Shown one piece after another: positions 38,959-49,358 of a stretch of DNA of 64,000 bases (the first letter of the stretch is position 1; each line of letters opens with the position of its first letter). The notes under the pieces were generated by a model, which saw nothing but the letters and a program-made list of their open reading frames with translations, made no database searches and was not told the origin of the DNA. A program made the position numbers and the translations under genes. Source of the stretch: Orthonyx spaldingii (taxonomy: Eukaryota > Chordata > Aves > Passeriformes > Orthonychidae); contig VZTJ01003848.1 in assembly GCA_013397795.1 (NCBI GenBank), forward strand, positions 1-64,000, written 5' to 3'.

Positions 38959-41900
38959 TTAAATGTTCATGTCTACAAGACAAGGTGGTAATACAAATGG
39001 TTTTGTAACTCCTGCTTTTCACCACTCGTCTTTCTAACATGGTTGAGTTTCACAATGACATGTAAATTTAACATGCTCTTCATTCAGGACATAAAAGGTC
39101 ATGTGTTAGGATTCAGAGAATCTGGAATTATTAACAATTGCATGCACTCAACACAGACATTTAATCTGAGAGCACTTAATCTGAGAGCTGTAGTTCCTAT
39201 TGCCTAAGCTAAAAGACAACTCAAGCAACAAACCACTGTCAGGAGGTTGTTTCACGACGTGATCCCACTGCCTCCTGTGCAAGTTAGTGGTGCTCATGTG
39301 GCCTTATGACGAGTTGATTCATTGTACCTGTGCCATACAGTGTAATCACAGCCTGCAGTTAGCTTCACAATCAACTGTGTTGCTTCTAAAATTAATTTTA
39401 TAAATATTTTTGAAACTGTTTTGTAGAGGAATATTGGTTTTTTTAAATTTAAATATACAGTAACAGGTATCATGATAAAAAAAATGACAGAGGTGGTGGT
39501 TCCACCACTGCCCCGCCCGCTACAGGATGAGCTAAATATTTATGAAGCCACAATAATATTGGGAAGGTATAAAAACCCAAACTGGCAGCCCTGGAATCAT
39601 CCTACATTTCAGGAACTGCAGGGCAAGCAGGCACTAAGATTGTGATCTCCCTAAACAACCAACTGGATAATAAAAAAGACAACTCCTTTTACATCTGGCA
39701 ATAGACTGTTAGTCATCAAACCCTGCCAAGATTTTGCAATGTGGCTTCAGGTACTTCAATCGTAAAACCATTCACCATCCAGCAAAAAAATAAAAAAGCA
39801 CCTTGCAGTTCTTCCCTTCAGCATATGCTACATATATTGTTTTATGCTGTTCTGGACAATAGCAGTGAGAAAAAACCTGGATAACATGTCCTTTCTACAA
39901 GAAGTGTGCAGGAAAAACTATTTCCTTCTTTCATTGCCACAAACTTTGCAATAATTCTCAGTTAATAATTGATTAGACACTATTGTAAAGGGTCATGACT
40001 CTCATAAAGAGTGGGTTATCAGTTTGGTTGAGCCCCTAGCTATGTTTCATAGACAAAAGCTAAGCAAAAGGAGACTCCAAGACCTCCTGTGTTATCTGGC
40101 CTTGTTTCTCTTTGAAAACAGCAGATCCCTAAATGGAATACGCAGCCAAGGATGGGATGATTTGGAATAGTAATTGCCTGAATTAAAGTAAAACAAAGTT
40201 GATACAGCTCATATCACACATTGCAGCAGTAAGTAGTAAAAGCTAACAGGCAGCCTCATAACCCCAGAAGTCTGCATGAATTAGGTAATGCAGTTCCTTC
40301 AATATTTTTTAATTAACTCCCATTGTCTCGATGACACACGAGAAAGAACAGCTGCAAATAGACTGTCCATTGTACACTAAGTAAGCACAAAGGAATTTCT
40401 CTTCAGAGCAGTTCATCATAATGAGAGGTGCTAATTTCCATTTGCTAGAGTAACATCTACAGTAATTACATCACTTCTGAACATTGTCAGATTTTCAGTA
40501 GAAAACAATACCATTTTTATCTACTTCACTTAAATGTAATAAAAGCTCACATGCTCCAGAAAGACTAAAACTACTCTTACTCTGAATGGCCCTTTTGACA
40601 TCCTATTAAGTTCAGTGTTTAAGACAACAAAACCTCTCTGATACTAATTGTAAATGTTGTTAAAGACAAGCTTGGTGGTTCTGAAAAAAAAATTCTTAAA
40701 AATCAAGATGAAAAATGTGAAGCAGTTTCCCTAGAGCATCTATTGTTAAACACTTCTGGGGTACATCCACTGCAGTTTTGCACAAGTGTCTTGGGAACAG
40801 CCATAAGTAACATGATTCTAGATCCAAAGACTTACTCCCATGACGTCTATGTAGGTTCCCTCATTTGATGATACATGTAGAGGAGGAAGAGCAAAACCTG
40901 CATTGATCCATCGGTCAAGAGGAGCTTTTCATGCCTTGGCAGAGCCATCCCCAATAAAGATGAGGTGAAACAAAGAAAAATCTATACCATCTAAGTGGAG
41001 CCGGTGCAGGGAACCTATGCAGACAGCAGACCCTGCAGGAGTGATGCCTTCAGGGAAACCTTGGGGAGTTTGACCTTCCTCTTAGCAATCTCCTCCAGAT
41101 CCCAAATTGCTTGTTGATGTTTTGTGCCTGTTGGTGTTTTGTTCTCTTTGATCAGCCCAAGTGGAAATGCCTCCGGTTTTTATTCACAAGACTGAGACCT
41201 TGTGCACCGGTTGACTCTTCTCAAAAACTGCTCCAAAGGTTATTATTTATTCAGCAGGGACATGTCCCACTTCTCCATGAATGTGCCTACGTTTGTGCAG
41301 TTGTAAGCACTGGTACCCCCTGATTTCAATACAAGTGAGCCAAGGGATCAGTGACTGCAGACTACAGAGAAGTTCAAAACAGAATGACTATTGCAGATGC
41401 ATAAAACAGTAAATGGGCCTTAGAGGCAGTATCAACGTTAAATTACAGACTTGGGACTTTAAATAGATGTGTGTGACTCATGAAGTTAATTTACTTATCA
41501 TTGCAGGATTTGTTTCACTGTTGCTAAATTTCCCTGAAGGAGTAGATTGGGTAGGAGTCAGCTCCATATTTAGACACCTCCTAAACTAGGTGACTACACA
41601 CTCTTTACATCTACATATTCTACTACCATTGACTGAGATCTAGGCAATACAGGAAACATAACCCAGAGAGACCCGTAGTGACACTAAAGGAGTCGTTTAC
41701 CTCTGATCTGTCCAGATTCATTGGATAAAATGGAAGTTTGGGCATAACTGCACTGTAATCACCCAAACTCAGGTGTCTGAATGCAGACCTGAATTCTACC
41801 AAGAATTTGTTACCTTTAGTGATTTCTACTGGTCTTTTTTCTTTACCATGGTTATTCTTCAAGGTAAAGGTACTTTGTTTAATTTATTTACTCTAAACTC

Positions 41901-44225
41901 TGACTGCTCCACCTTAAAGACTAGGGCTGATTCATGTCGTAAATGGTCAGTAGAAGACTAGTTCAGCTCTTTTCTGACATTCTTTTGTTGCTATTTTCTT
42001 TCTTCTGTGTCTTTTCCCTTGAACAAATGTATCTCTGTTCCTTTTCAAAGCACTTACCACCACTGCTGTGTACCTTTGAGTTGTCTCCACTTAGCCTGCT
42101 GCTTAACTAGCAAGCTTTTAACAGAGCTGGGTAATGCAGTTTCCTTCATCCTAGAGTTCATGACACTTCTTTATTAGGCCTTTCTCTGCAAGAGAAGGAA
42201 TTTTTTCTCATGTGTTTCCCTCCAGCTCTGAAAATGCCTTCCAGGAGAGACTGACTAGAAATGTGAGGACTCTTTGATCATGCAAATAGTAAGGTACAGC
42301 GGACTATGAAAAAATTGCAATTCTTTCTCTCTGGGATTAGCTACTGCTCTTTTGTACATGACCTCCACACATTTGTGCTGTTCTTCTGTGCCACAGTATC
42401 TAAATCTGTGAAATAGGAGCAATAGTATTTAAGTAGCTTAAAGGGGAGTTATGCAGCAAGGATCTTTATATCAAGAGAACAGTGACCTGACACTCATTCT
42501 TGAATAACCAAAATCTTTCTTAACTGCTGGATCAAAGAAAAGTGATGTGAAAGGCCTCCAAAAAAGGACAAATCTTGGTCCAGAGAACACAAGCATCAGC
42601 TGTAGGAAAAGAAAGAATGGACGTGATCCACACTAGAGTCCATCTCTCAGTTCCCAGTTTGGGGAAGGAGCCTGGTTCAGCATCCCTACCACCTTGTCAG
42701 TGTGGTGTGATGTAAGAGCAGCTTGGCAGAGAAAGGGACAGCTGATGCCCATAGAGGGAAAAATTTTCTGTCCTTTGAATGTTTCAGTACCAGAGAATTG
42801 ATGGTAACTGAAGTGCCTCATAAAAATATGTATAGACACACATATACACACTTCAATGCTGTTTTTCTTGCAGTGCTACTCCATGGCACAACACACATCA
42901 TGCAGAGTAGTGACATGAGCTGTACATGAACCTGCAGTTGTGCTTCCAACAAAGGCTCATCACACGCTTCAGTATTAATGGAGGAAGGCTGCTACAGAGG
43001 CAAACTAATTAACCTCAGTTTTATGGGTCATTGCCAGATCTTATGTGCAGACAAGAACGTTTAACTTACCTTAATGAGTAGCATGAAGGTTAAGGTATAA
43101 AATGGGCTGGCCACATTTTTCTTGGCTTAGTGAACATGTGCCAAGTCAACTATGCTTTATTTTAAATAAACTTTCTAGAGGCATTGCTTGATACCCCCTT
43201 AGGTGAATGCAAATAAGGAGTGCAAGATGTTCCTATTGGGGAAAAAAAAGTACATTCTCTATTTAAGCCATATATGTATGAAGGAACTGACCTTTTTTTT
43301 AATGTTCTCTTATCATAGATTTCGTACACAGTTCAATAACAACCAGGATTTCTGTTTGCTTTCCTTTTTTTTAATCTCCTTTTTTTTTTTTTTAATTTGT
43401 ATTCCAATTTGTCATCTTACATGGATAAGGTAGGAAATAACATATTTACTTTTACAGTGAAAAAATTTAGTATTATTCTGAATGTACCTTCACAAGAAGT
43501 CATTGACCACTTTAATTATACAAGTCCCTGAAATACTGATCTCATTTCTTCAGAGGGTGGATTTATTTTTTTGTTATATTGAGCTATGTATCTTAATAGC
43601 GAAGGAATAAGACAATATATAGCCTAAGTATCTTCTGTTATAGAAGGCTTAAGGACACAAAATGTTAAAAATATTTCTAGTTCCTAGGCTATCAATCAGC
43701 AGCTCTTTGCAAACATGGCATCTTAAAAAGCCATGGGACATTTGCTTGTGAGTGAAGCTACCTGAGAACTAGATGTTCCTGTGAAAATCTGGGTTTGCAG
43801 GCATGTACAGGACCTCCTGAGGGACTGGTTTGCTTCTTGCTATCACAAGCATTACATGCAATGTTTACACATCAGAAGAATGGAGGATAGCAGAATTCCC
43901 AGGTGGAAAGGGTGGAAGAAAGTCAAGACAAAGCAGATGTGCTAAAATTAGAACCACACTGTATGGGGAAACGAAGGTCTGAGCTTGGCTATTTCCCAGA
44001 ATAAAGGATGGTCTTATTGCATTATATCTCACAGCCTGCTCTATATCGGCCATCACTCACATCATTTTTTGTCTCTTCCTCAAAAAGGCAGGTCTTGATT
44101 TAGTAAAGGTTTGTAGAATAAGTGGATTAAATATTAGGGTAGTCTCAGTTCTCTCATCTTCTGTCAGCATGTTATGCAGGAAGGAGCCCAGGAGAAAGTT
44201 GCCGTCTCAGAGTGGAGTGTAACAC
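38959..44225. other. Intron 2, unique sequence
   Basis: No supported gene or mobile element. It includes a 17-base phrase repeated at about 39160-39190 (cttaatctgagagc), a promoter-like motif cluster at 39493-39600 (see findings) and a T-run at about 43379-43393. Confidence 0.5.
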
Positions 44226-44488
44226 GTGTGCTCCAGTGGTGTAACATTCCTGTGCTCCAGTGGTGTAACATTCCTGTGCTCTAGTGGTGTAACACTCCTG
44301 TGCTCCAGTGGGGTAACATTCCTGTGCTCCAGTGGGGTAACACTCCTGTGCTCCAGTGGTGTAACACTCCTGTGCTCCAGAGGTATAACACAGCAGTCCT
44401 GTGCCCCAGTGGTGAAACACTCCTGTGCCCCAGTGGGGTAACACTCCTGTGCTCCAGTGGTGAAACACAACATTCCTGTGCTCCAGTG
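44226..44488 (+). repeat. 24-bp minisatellite, about 10-11 copies
   Basis: The unit is cctgtgctccagtggtgtaa plus four more bases (cact or catt). Copies vary at a few fixed positions: ctcc/cccc/ctct, ggtg/gggg and aact/aatt. Two copies carry 5-base insertions (acagcagt and acaacatt types), making them 29 bases. Because 24 is divisible by 3, several frames stay open on both strands and give repeat peptides such as CSSGVTLL. These are a by-product of the repeat and not genes. Confidence 0.95.
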
Positions 44489-44951
44489 CAGCTTTTGGCA
44501 CAGTGTGTTCTCCCATCTTAAGCAAACACACAGTTCACTCAGCTGGGGCTGCCGTCCAGACAAATGGAGGTGTTTATCCACAATGTTTCCATCAGAGCTG
44601 AGGATTGTTTACTAGCTACTGACTAAGACTGCTCAGAGTGAGAATTCTGCATGATCTACACTGTGAAAGTTGTAAGTTAGTAATATCACTTCCTATGAAA
44701 GCTAGGGAGGGATTCCCTCATTTATTCAGATGTTTCATCTATGGCAACAGTTTCATCCATGACAATGAATCCTGCTGGCATACAAATCATTATTTTCATG
44801 ATTTTATTACATGTCTCTCTCATTCCACCTATCATCGCTCTTTAGTTTTTCTTGTTCTCTCTCAACTAATTTTCACCCTCAAGAGGGAACACAATCCACA
44901 GTCGGTATAATATGAGATTATTTTATATCCTTCTAACATCAAGTGGAGGGG
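44489..44951. other. Intron 2, unique sequence up to the assembly gap
   Basis: Nothing recognisable seen in this stretch. Confidence 0.5.
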
Positions 44952-45382
44952 NNNNNNNNNNNNNNNNNNNNNNNNNNNNNNNNNNNNNNNNNNNNNNNNN
45001 NNNNNNNNNNNNNNNNNNNNNNNNNNNNNNNNNNNNNNNNNNNNNNNNNNNNNNNNNNNNNNNNNNNNNNNNNNNNNNNNNNNNNNNNNNNNNNNNNNNN
45101 NNNNNNNNNNNNNNNNNNNNNNNNNNNNNNNNNNNNNNNNNNNNNNNNNNNNNNNNNNNNNNNNNNNNNNNNNNNNNNNNNNNNNNNNNNNNNNNNNNNN
45201 NNNNNNNNNNNNNNNNNNNNNNNNNNNNNNNNNNNNNNNNNNNNNNNNNNNNNNNNNNNNNNNNNNNNNNNNNNNNNNNNNNNNNNNNNNNNNNNNNNNN
45301 NNNNNNNNNNNNNNNNNNNNNNNNNNNNNNNNNNNNNNNNNNNNNNNNNNNNNNNNNNNNNNNNNNNNNNNNNNNNNNNNNN
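44952..45382. other. Assembly gap (431 N)
   Basis: 431 consecutive undetermined bases inside intron 2. Apparent open frames across it are artefacts of N translation. The odd length suggests an estimated gap size. The sequence on either side gives no sign of a missing exon, because the ADCY8 frame is continuous across the flanking exons. Confidence 0.99.
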
Positions 45383-45923
45383 TTTATTCCATCTGTGTGT
45401 TCTACAGTCTACATATGTGTCTGATTTGGAAGTTCACATCTGGTTTTCCCTAGACGTATACTATTCTCCAAAATGTCTTCTGAAATTTGGTGATAAGTAG
45501 CTTATATAACTGACATTCTCTTCTTTAGTTCAATAAGATTTCACTATTTGCAATCCTGTAAAGCAAAAGAAAAGTGTAAAATTGTAGCTTTGCTTCAGAG
45601 TGATTGGGAGTGATATATTCCAATACTGGACAAAGCTTTCTAGTCTAAAAAAAAAAGAGACAGAGGGCAAGAGGACACAATAATAGTATTTTAGTACAGA
45701 AAGATTATTATAGAGAAAGCAGCAATCAATAATTATCCATGCCCAATTTGAAAGGATAAAAAGAAGGTTTAATTTGCAGAGAAACAGATTTGGGTTGGAT
45801 GCTTGCAAAATCTGTCAAAGCCATTAAACTAATGAGCCACTGAAGCAGGGACTTTCTAAAATCTCTCAGGGGAGGATCTAGGGCTTTCATGAAAGAATTT
45901 GATTATTTTTTGAGGGCTTTCTT
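45383..45923. other. Intron 2, unique sequence after the gap
   Basis: AT-rich DNA with no supported feature. Confidence 0.5.
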
Positions 45924-46090
45924 GGCTGTACTTAGATGTGGTTAGTTAGAGAAAGATGCTAATAACCACGATTGCAGGTTCGATCCCCATATAGGCCAGT
46001 CACTTAAGAGCTGGACTCAGTGATCCTTGTGGGTCCCTTACAACTCAGAATATTTGGTGAAAATCTGTGAAAAATCTGTGAAAATTCTAT
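45924..46090 (+). mobile_element. SINE with tRNA-Ile-like head and CR1-like tail (TguSINE1-type)
   Basis: The head (45924-45998) follows tRNA-Ile. The first half contains gtggttagttagag (A-box region). The anticodon-arm part reads gatgctaataac, with AAT at the anticodon position. An intact B-box/T-arm reads ggttcgatcccc, and the head closes with a 3' acceptor end, ggcca. After a short linker the tail is a CR1 3' terminus (gctggactcagtgatccttg, then gtgggtccctta), ending in short ctgtgaaaa-type repeats. This head-tail combination is described for passerine SINEs mobilised by CR1. The head is too diverged to be a working tRNA gene. Confidence 0.75.
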
Positions 46091-46617
46091 TAAATATATC
46101 ATAACAGGGCTGGAAACAGCACTTGTGTGTACATGTATATATCTCCTTATACACTAATACTAGAAGTATGTGTCCACTAATATGCACTGATACACTGTGT
46201 TTGAACACTAACAATAAACTCATATACATGGATACTCTACTAATACACATTAAGGATATACATTATAAATAAGAATGTGAATGTATATAAACATGTCTCA
46301 AATGTTTACTCTTCCTGAGTGTTCTTGAAAGAGACAAAACTAATTAGAAATGTTGAATATGTTCTCCAGTTTTCCTAGTCGAGGGGGCCACATTAAATGG
46401 CTTCGTGTGAACTCATTTTATTCTTCCTTACATAAACCAGAGGCATGCTAGACTCTGGACTCAGGCTGACAAAGTGAATTACCACAAATGGTCTGAGCTA
46501 GAATTTTTAGAGAGGAGGGTCATATCTTAAATAACCAGTTATCCAGATCTTTAAACAGGGCATTGTGAAACACCAGTTCAGACTGATATTGACACTTTGG
46601 CTTCCTCTTTGTTTCAG
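46091..46617. other. Intron 2, end, to the exon 3 acceptor
   Basis: Unique intronic DNA ending in the acceptor tract. Repeated atacactaata-like phrases at about 46140-46255 give it a simple-sequence flavour, but there is no clean tandem array. Confidence 0.5.
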
Positions 46618-46748
46618 GAACGGCTGGTGCTCTCTGTGTTACCACGGTTTGTAGTCCTGGAAATGATAAATGATATGACCAATGTAGAAGATGAACATTT
46701 GCAGCACCAGTTCCATAAGATCTACATTCATCGTTATGAGAATGTCAG
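46618..46748 (+). CDS. ADCY8: ADCY8 exon 3: signalling helix into C1a catalytic domain
   Basis: This 131-nt exon starts in phase 0 and ends in phase 2. It begins ERLVLSVLPRFVVLEMINDM, the conserved helix joining membrane domain to catalytic core in class III cyclases. It ends in HRYENV plus the first two bases (AG) of a serine codon. The acceptor is cttcctctttgtttcag|GAA and the donor is GTCAG|GTGGGT. The frame joins exon 2 (…ENQRQ) directly to ERLVL, as in AC8. One residue (Lys in HKIYIHRYE) differs from the Arg I recall in mammals; this is conservative and comes from memory. A stop appears shortly after the donor, which confirms the exon end. Confidence 0.96.
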
Positions 46749-49246
46749 GTGGGTGGAGTAGCCTCCCTGTAATGTTTAAGGTCTCAGATACTGCTAAATG
46801 ATTCTTGTTTGAGGGTTTCCCTTCTGTTGCTTTATTCATTCATAAATTAGAAAAAGAGTGTACCCTTGTTCAGTTCCTGAGCAGAAAAGCATTTTGGTAC
46901 CTTCTTATACTCATCAGGATGGCTGGATGCCACTGCAATGGCAAGACTCATTTCAACTAAACCCTGAACATGGACTATTTGTGTCTTTTTTCACTTAATT
47001 AAGTGGTCAGGATTGCACAGGAAGGGGAGTCCTGCCTACATGTGGACACATATTCTGCCACAACCTGCTGGTTCACCCCACAGGTTGAAGAATGAGATGG
47101 AGACTTGTAAGATGCTCTCAAAGATACCTGTTATGTGGTTCCTCCGTTTGGTAGCCATTTTCATTTAACCAGTCTTATTATTATTTCCTTAACCCCGTTT
47201 CCTTTCTTTATTCCTTTCTCTAAATTTTGTCCTTCCTGAAGTTAGTTATCAGAAGATTGATAATTATCCTATGAGCTGCTCAAGGTAATTAGTCCTAATT
47301 GTACATTTACGCTAGAATGATCAACTTCTACTCCATGACATGGCATAATCTTGATTTTATTGTGGTTCCTGAAAAACAGAATATTTTGTTAAGCCAATAG
47401 CATTTTCTGTATGTCTTTCCCAAGGTAAAAGGGCAAATTATTGACTGATCATCGTTGAAATTATCATTGAAGGAAGTGAAAAATAAGCATCCTTGCACAT
47501 GATGGTAGATAGTTTGCTAGAGATGCATGTACTTTGCCTTTTCATGAAACCAAAATATAACTTTGTCTGGACAAGGTCAATAAAAATAATTTGCACTTCT
47601 GCAGAAAAGTAAATTGATTACCTGCTGCTTCTGTGGCTGTGCAATACCTCAGATATATTATTTTATTATATCAGGTTGAAAGTATCAAGGACCCCTATAA
47701 AGGTTTGAGTTGCACTAAATTAAAATGTCTTCCGTTAACCTTTTTCATACTCAGAGTAAGTGTTGCTTTAGAAGAATCAAAATATGGCGAAGATGGCCCT
47801 TTTGTTTTAATGGAAAAGGGTTGTAGTCAGGGTGAGAAGTCAAACCATATTTTATGCTTGAAAGAGATTTGAAATTAAGATTCTGCATGCTTTAAAATAT
47901 AGATACTGGTTGGATTCTATGCATGCTGCCAGAAACTAGATCTTTTCAAAACTAGGTTTCATCTACCTTATTTTTCTTCCTAAATGTTGAGTACTGAACA
48001 CTACCTAAACCAATGCTATATGAATCCTTAAAATTAGTATCCAGTTAGAAATTTTTCTCGGTTTGCTAACTAAAAGAGTAGAAATTAGTAGTTTGAGAAT
48101 CATATCTTTATAAATTTAGTTTATTATTACTATTCATTCCTCTTCGAGTAGCTTGGTACTTTACCTTATAATTTTATTTTTTATCACTGGTAAAAATCTT
48201 ACTGACTTTGTAAGCCTCTTGTTTAATCCTCACCCAAACCATTACCTGTCCATACATTTGAAGATGAGTTGTATTGTCAATAGTCAACCTGATCATTACT
48301 GTATTTATTATTGGTTACATCAGTAATTCTCAGACGTTGTCAAATTGTGATCTTATTGAACAAAAATCATCAGCTAAAGCGAAACAAAATCTTCTGCTAC
48401 TCATGTTGTAACACCAATTATTAGTTGACCTTCAAGTGCTAACGACGTTTGTGCCAGAATGATATGTGTCTTTTTGAACATCACTACTTTGTAAAGTAGC
48501 CGATACTTTCTTCATACAATGAGTGCTGAGCTATTATACGCTTTGGTCTGGGTGGTTTCTTGCACACCACAGACTTTGTGTGTTTATGTTTCTCTGTATT
48601 CATATGTGGTCGTTGTAGGCACAGTGAAGCAGCCAAAAGGCTCGAAAAATAACTGGATGGTCAAACACAAGTTAGAGGTCTGTTTGCAACTAATTTGTTA
48701 ATGGAGATCCTACCACAACATCGGACACACAAGTTGATACACCTAAATTCAAAGTATGATCACACTGGTTGCCCTGTAAAGTCAGTAGAATGAAAAAAGA
48801 ATTACCCAATTAAAGATTCATACCTTAAAAAGAGAGCACTATGCTTCTAACACAGATACTTCTGTCAAATGCCTAAAATGAGATGCAATAAAATGGCCTT
48901 ATCCTGGTACATATCAAGACTGTCACAAATCTGTCTGTTTTCTTAGGATTTGAGATTTGCGTGATTTGAAAATCCAGAATTGCACAACTCTCATTTTTTG
49001 GCAAAACTTTTCTCACACTTAGTAGTATTTTTTCAGTCTCTTCCATATTTATGTACAGTACTCCAGAATGTGCAGTATATCTTTATATACAGTAGTCCAG
49101 AATGTACAGTAGTCTAGAGCAAAAGTAGTATGTCTTCAAAAGTAGTAAAATGACCCTTCTTCTAGTAAAATTCTAGAAAGTTACTTAAAACATTCAGTAC
49201 TTAAAGGAAATAGACTGAAATATTAATATGTTTTCTTTTTCTTTAG
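46749..49246 (+). other. ADCY8 intron 3
   Basis: 2.5-kb intron between exons 3 and 4 with GT...AG ends. No gene or mobile element recognised. A small imperfect duplication of about 34 bases lies at about 49050-49120 (tacagtactccagaatgtgc and tacagtagtccagaatgtac). Confidence 0.85.
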
Positions 49247-49358
49247 CATTCTTTTTGCAGATGTCAAAGGATTCACCAACCTCTCCACAACTCTGTCAGC
49301 CCAGGAGCTGGTCCGAATGCTGAATGAACTCTTTGCCAGATTTGATCGACTAGCACAT
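49247..49358 (+). CDS. ADCY8: ADCY8 exon 4: C1a catalytic domain with first metal-binding Asp
   Basis: This 112-nt exon supplies the C that completes the split serine codon (AG|C) and then reads [20 protein letters not shown], followed by [17 protein letters not shown]. The motif FADVKGF holds the first of the two aspartates that bind the catalytic metal ions in class III cyclases (codon 49260-49262). The acceptor is ttttctttttctttag|C and the donor is CAT|GTGAGT, close to consensus. The exon ends in phase 0. It sits 2.5 kb after exon 3. Nothing is odd in it; all hallmark residues of an active C1a half-site are present. Confidence 0.97.

Noticed and set aside
44226..44488. Possible CRISPR-like array
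   Set aside because: Units abut without unique spacers, and the genome is vertebrate. It is a minisatellite.
44172..44581. Several open frames with repeated CSSGVT-type or ECYTTGAQ-type peptides
   Set aside because: They are translations of a 24-bp minisatellite, open on both strands simply because the unit is divisible by three.
44912..45500. Long open frames of 170-185 codons
   Set aside because: Mostly N; they are artefacts of translating the assembly gap.
45924..45998. Functional tRNA-Ile gene
   Set aside because: The acceptor and D-arm pairings are degraded and the unit is fused to a CR1 terminus, so it is a SINE head.
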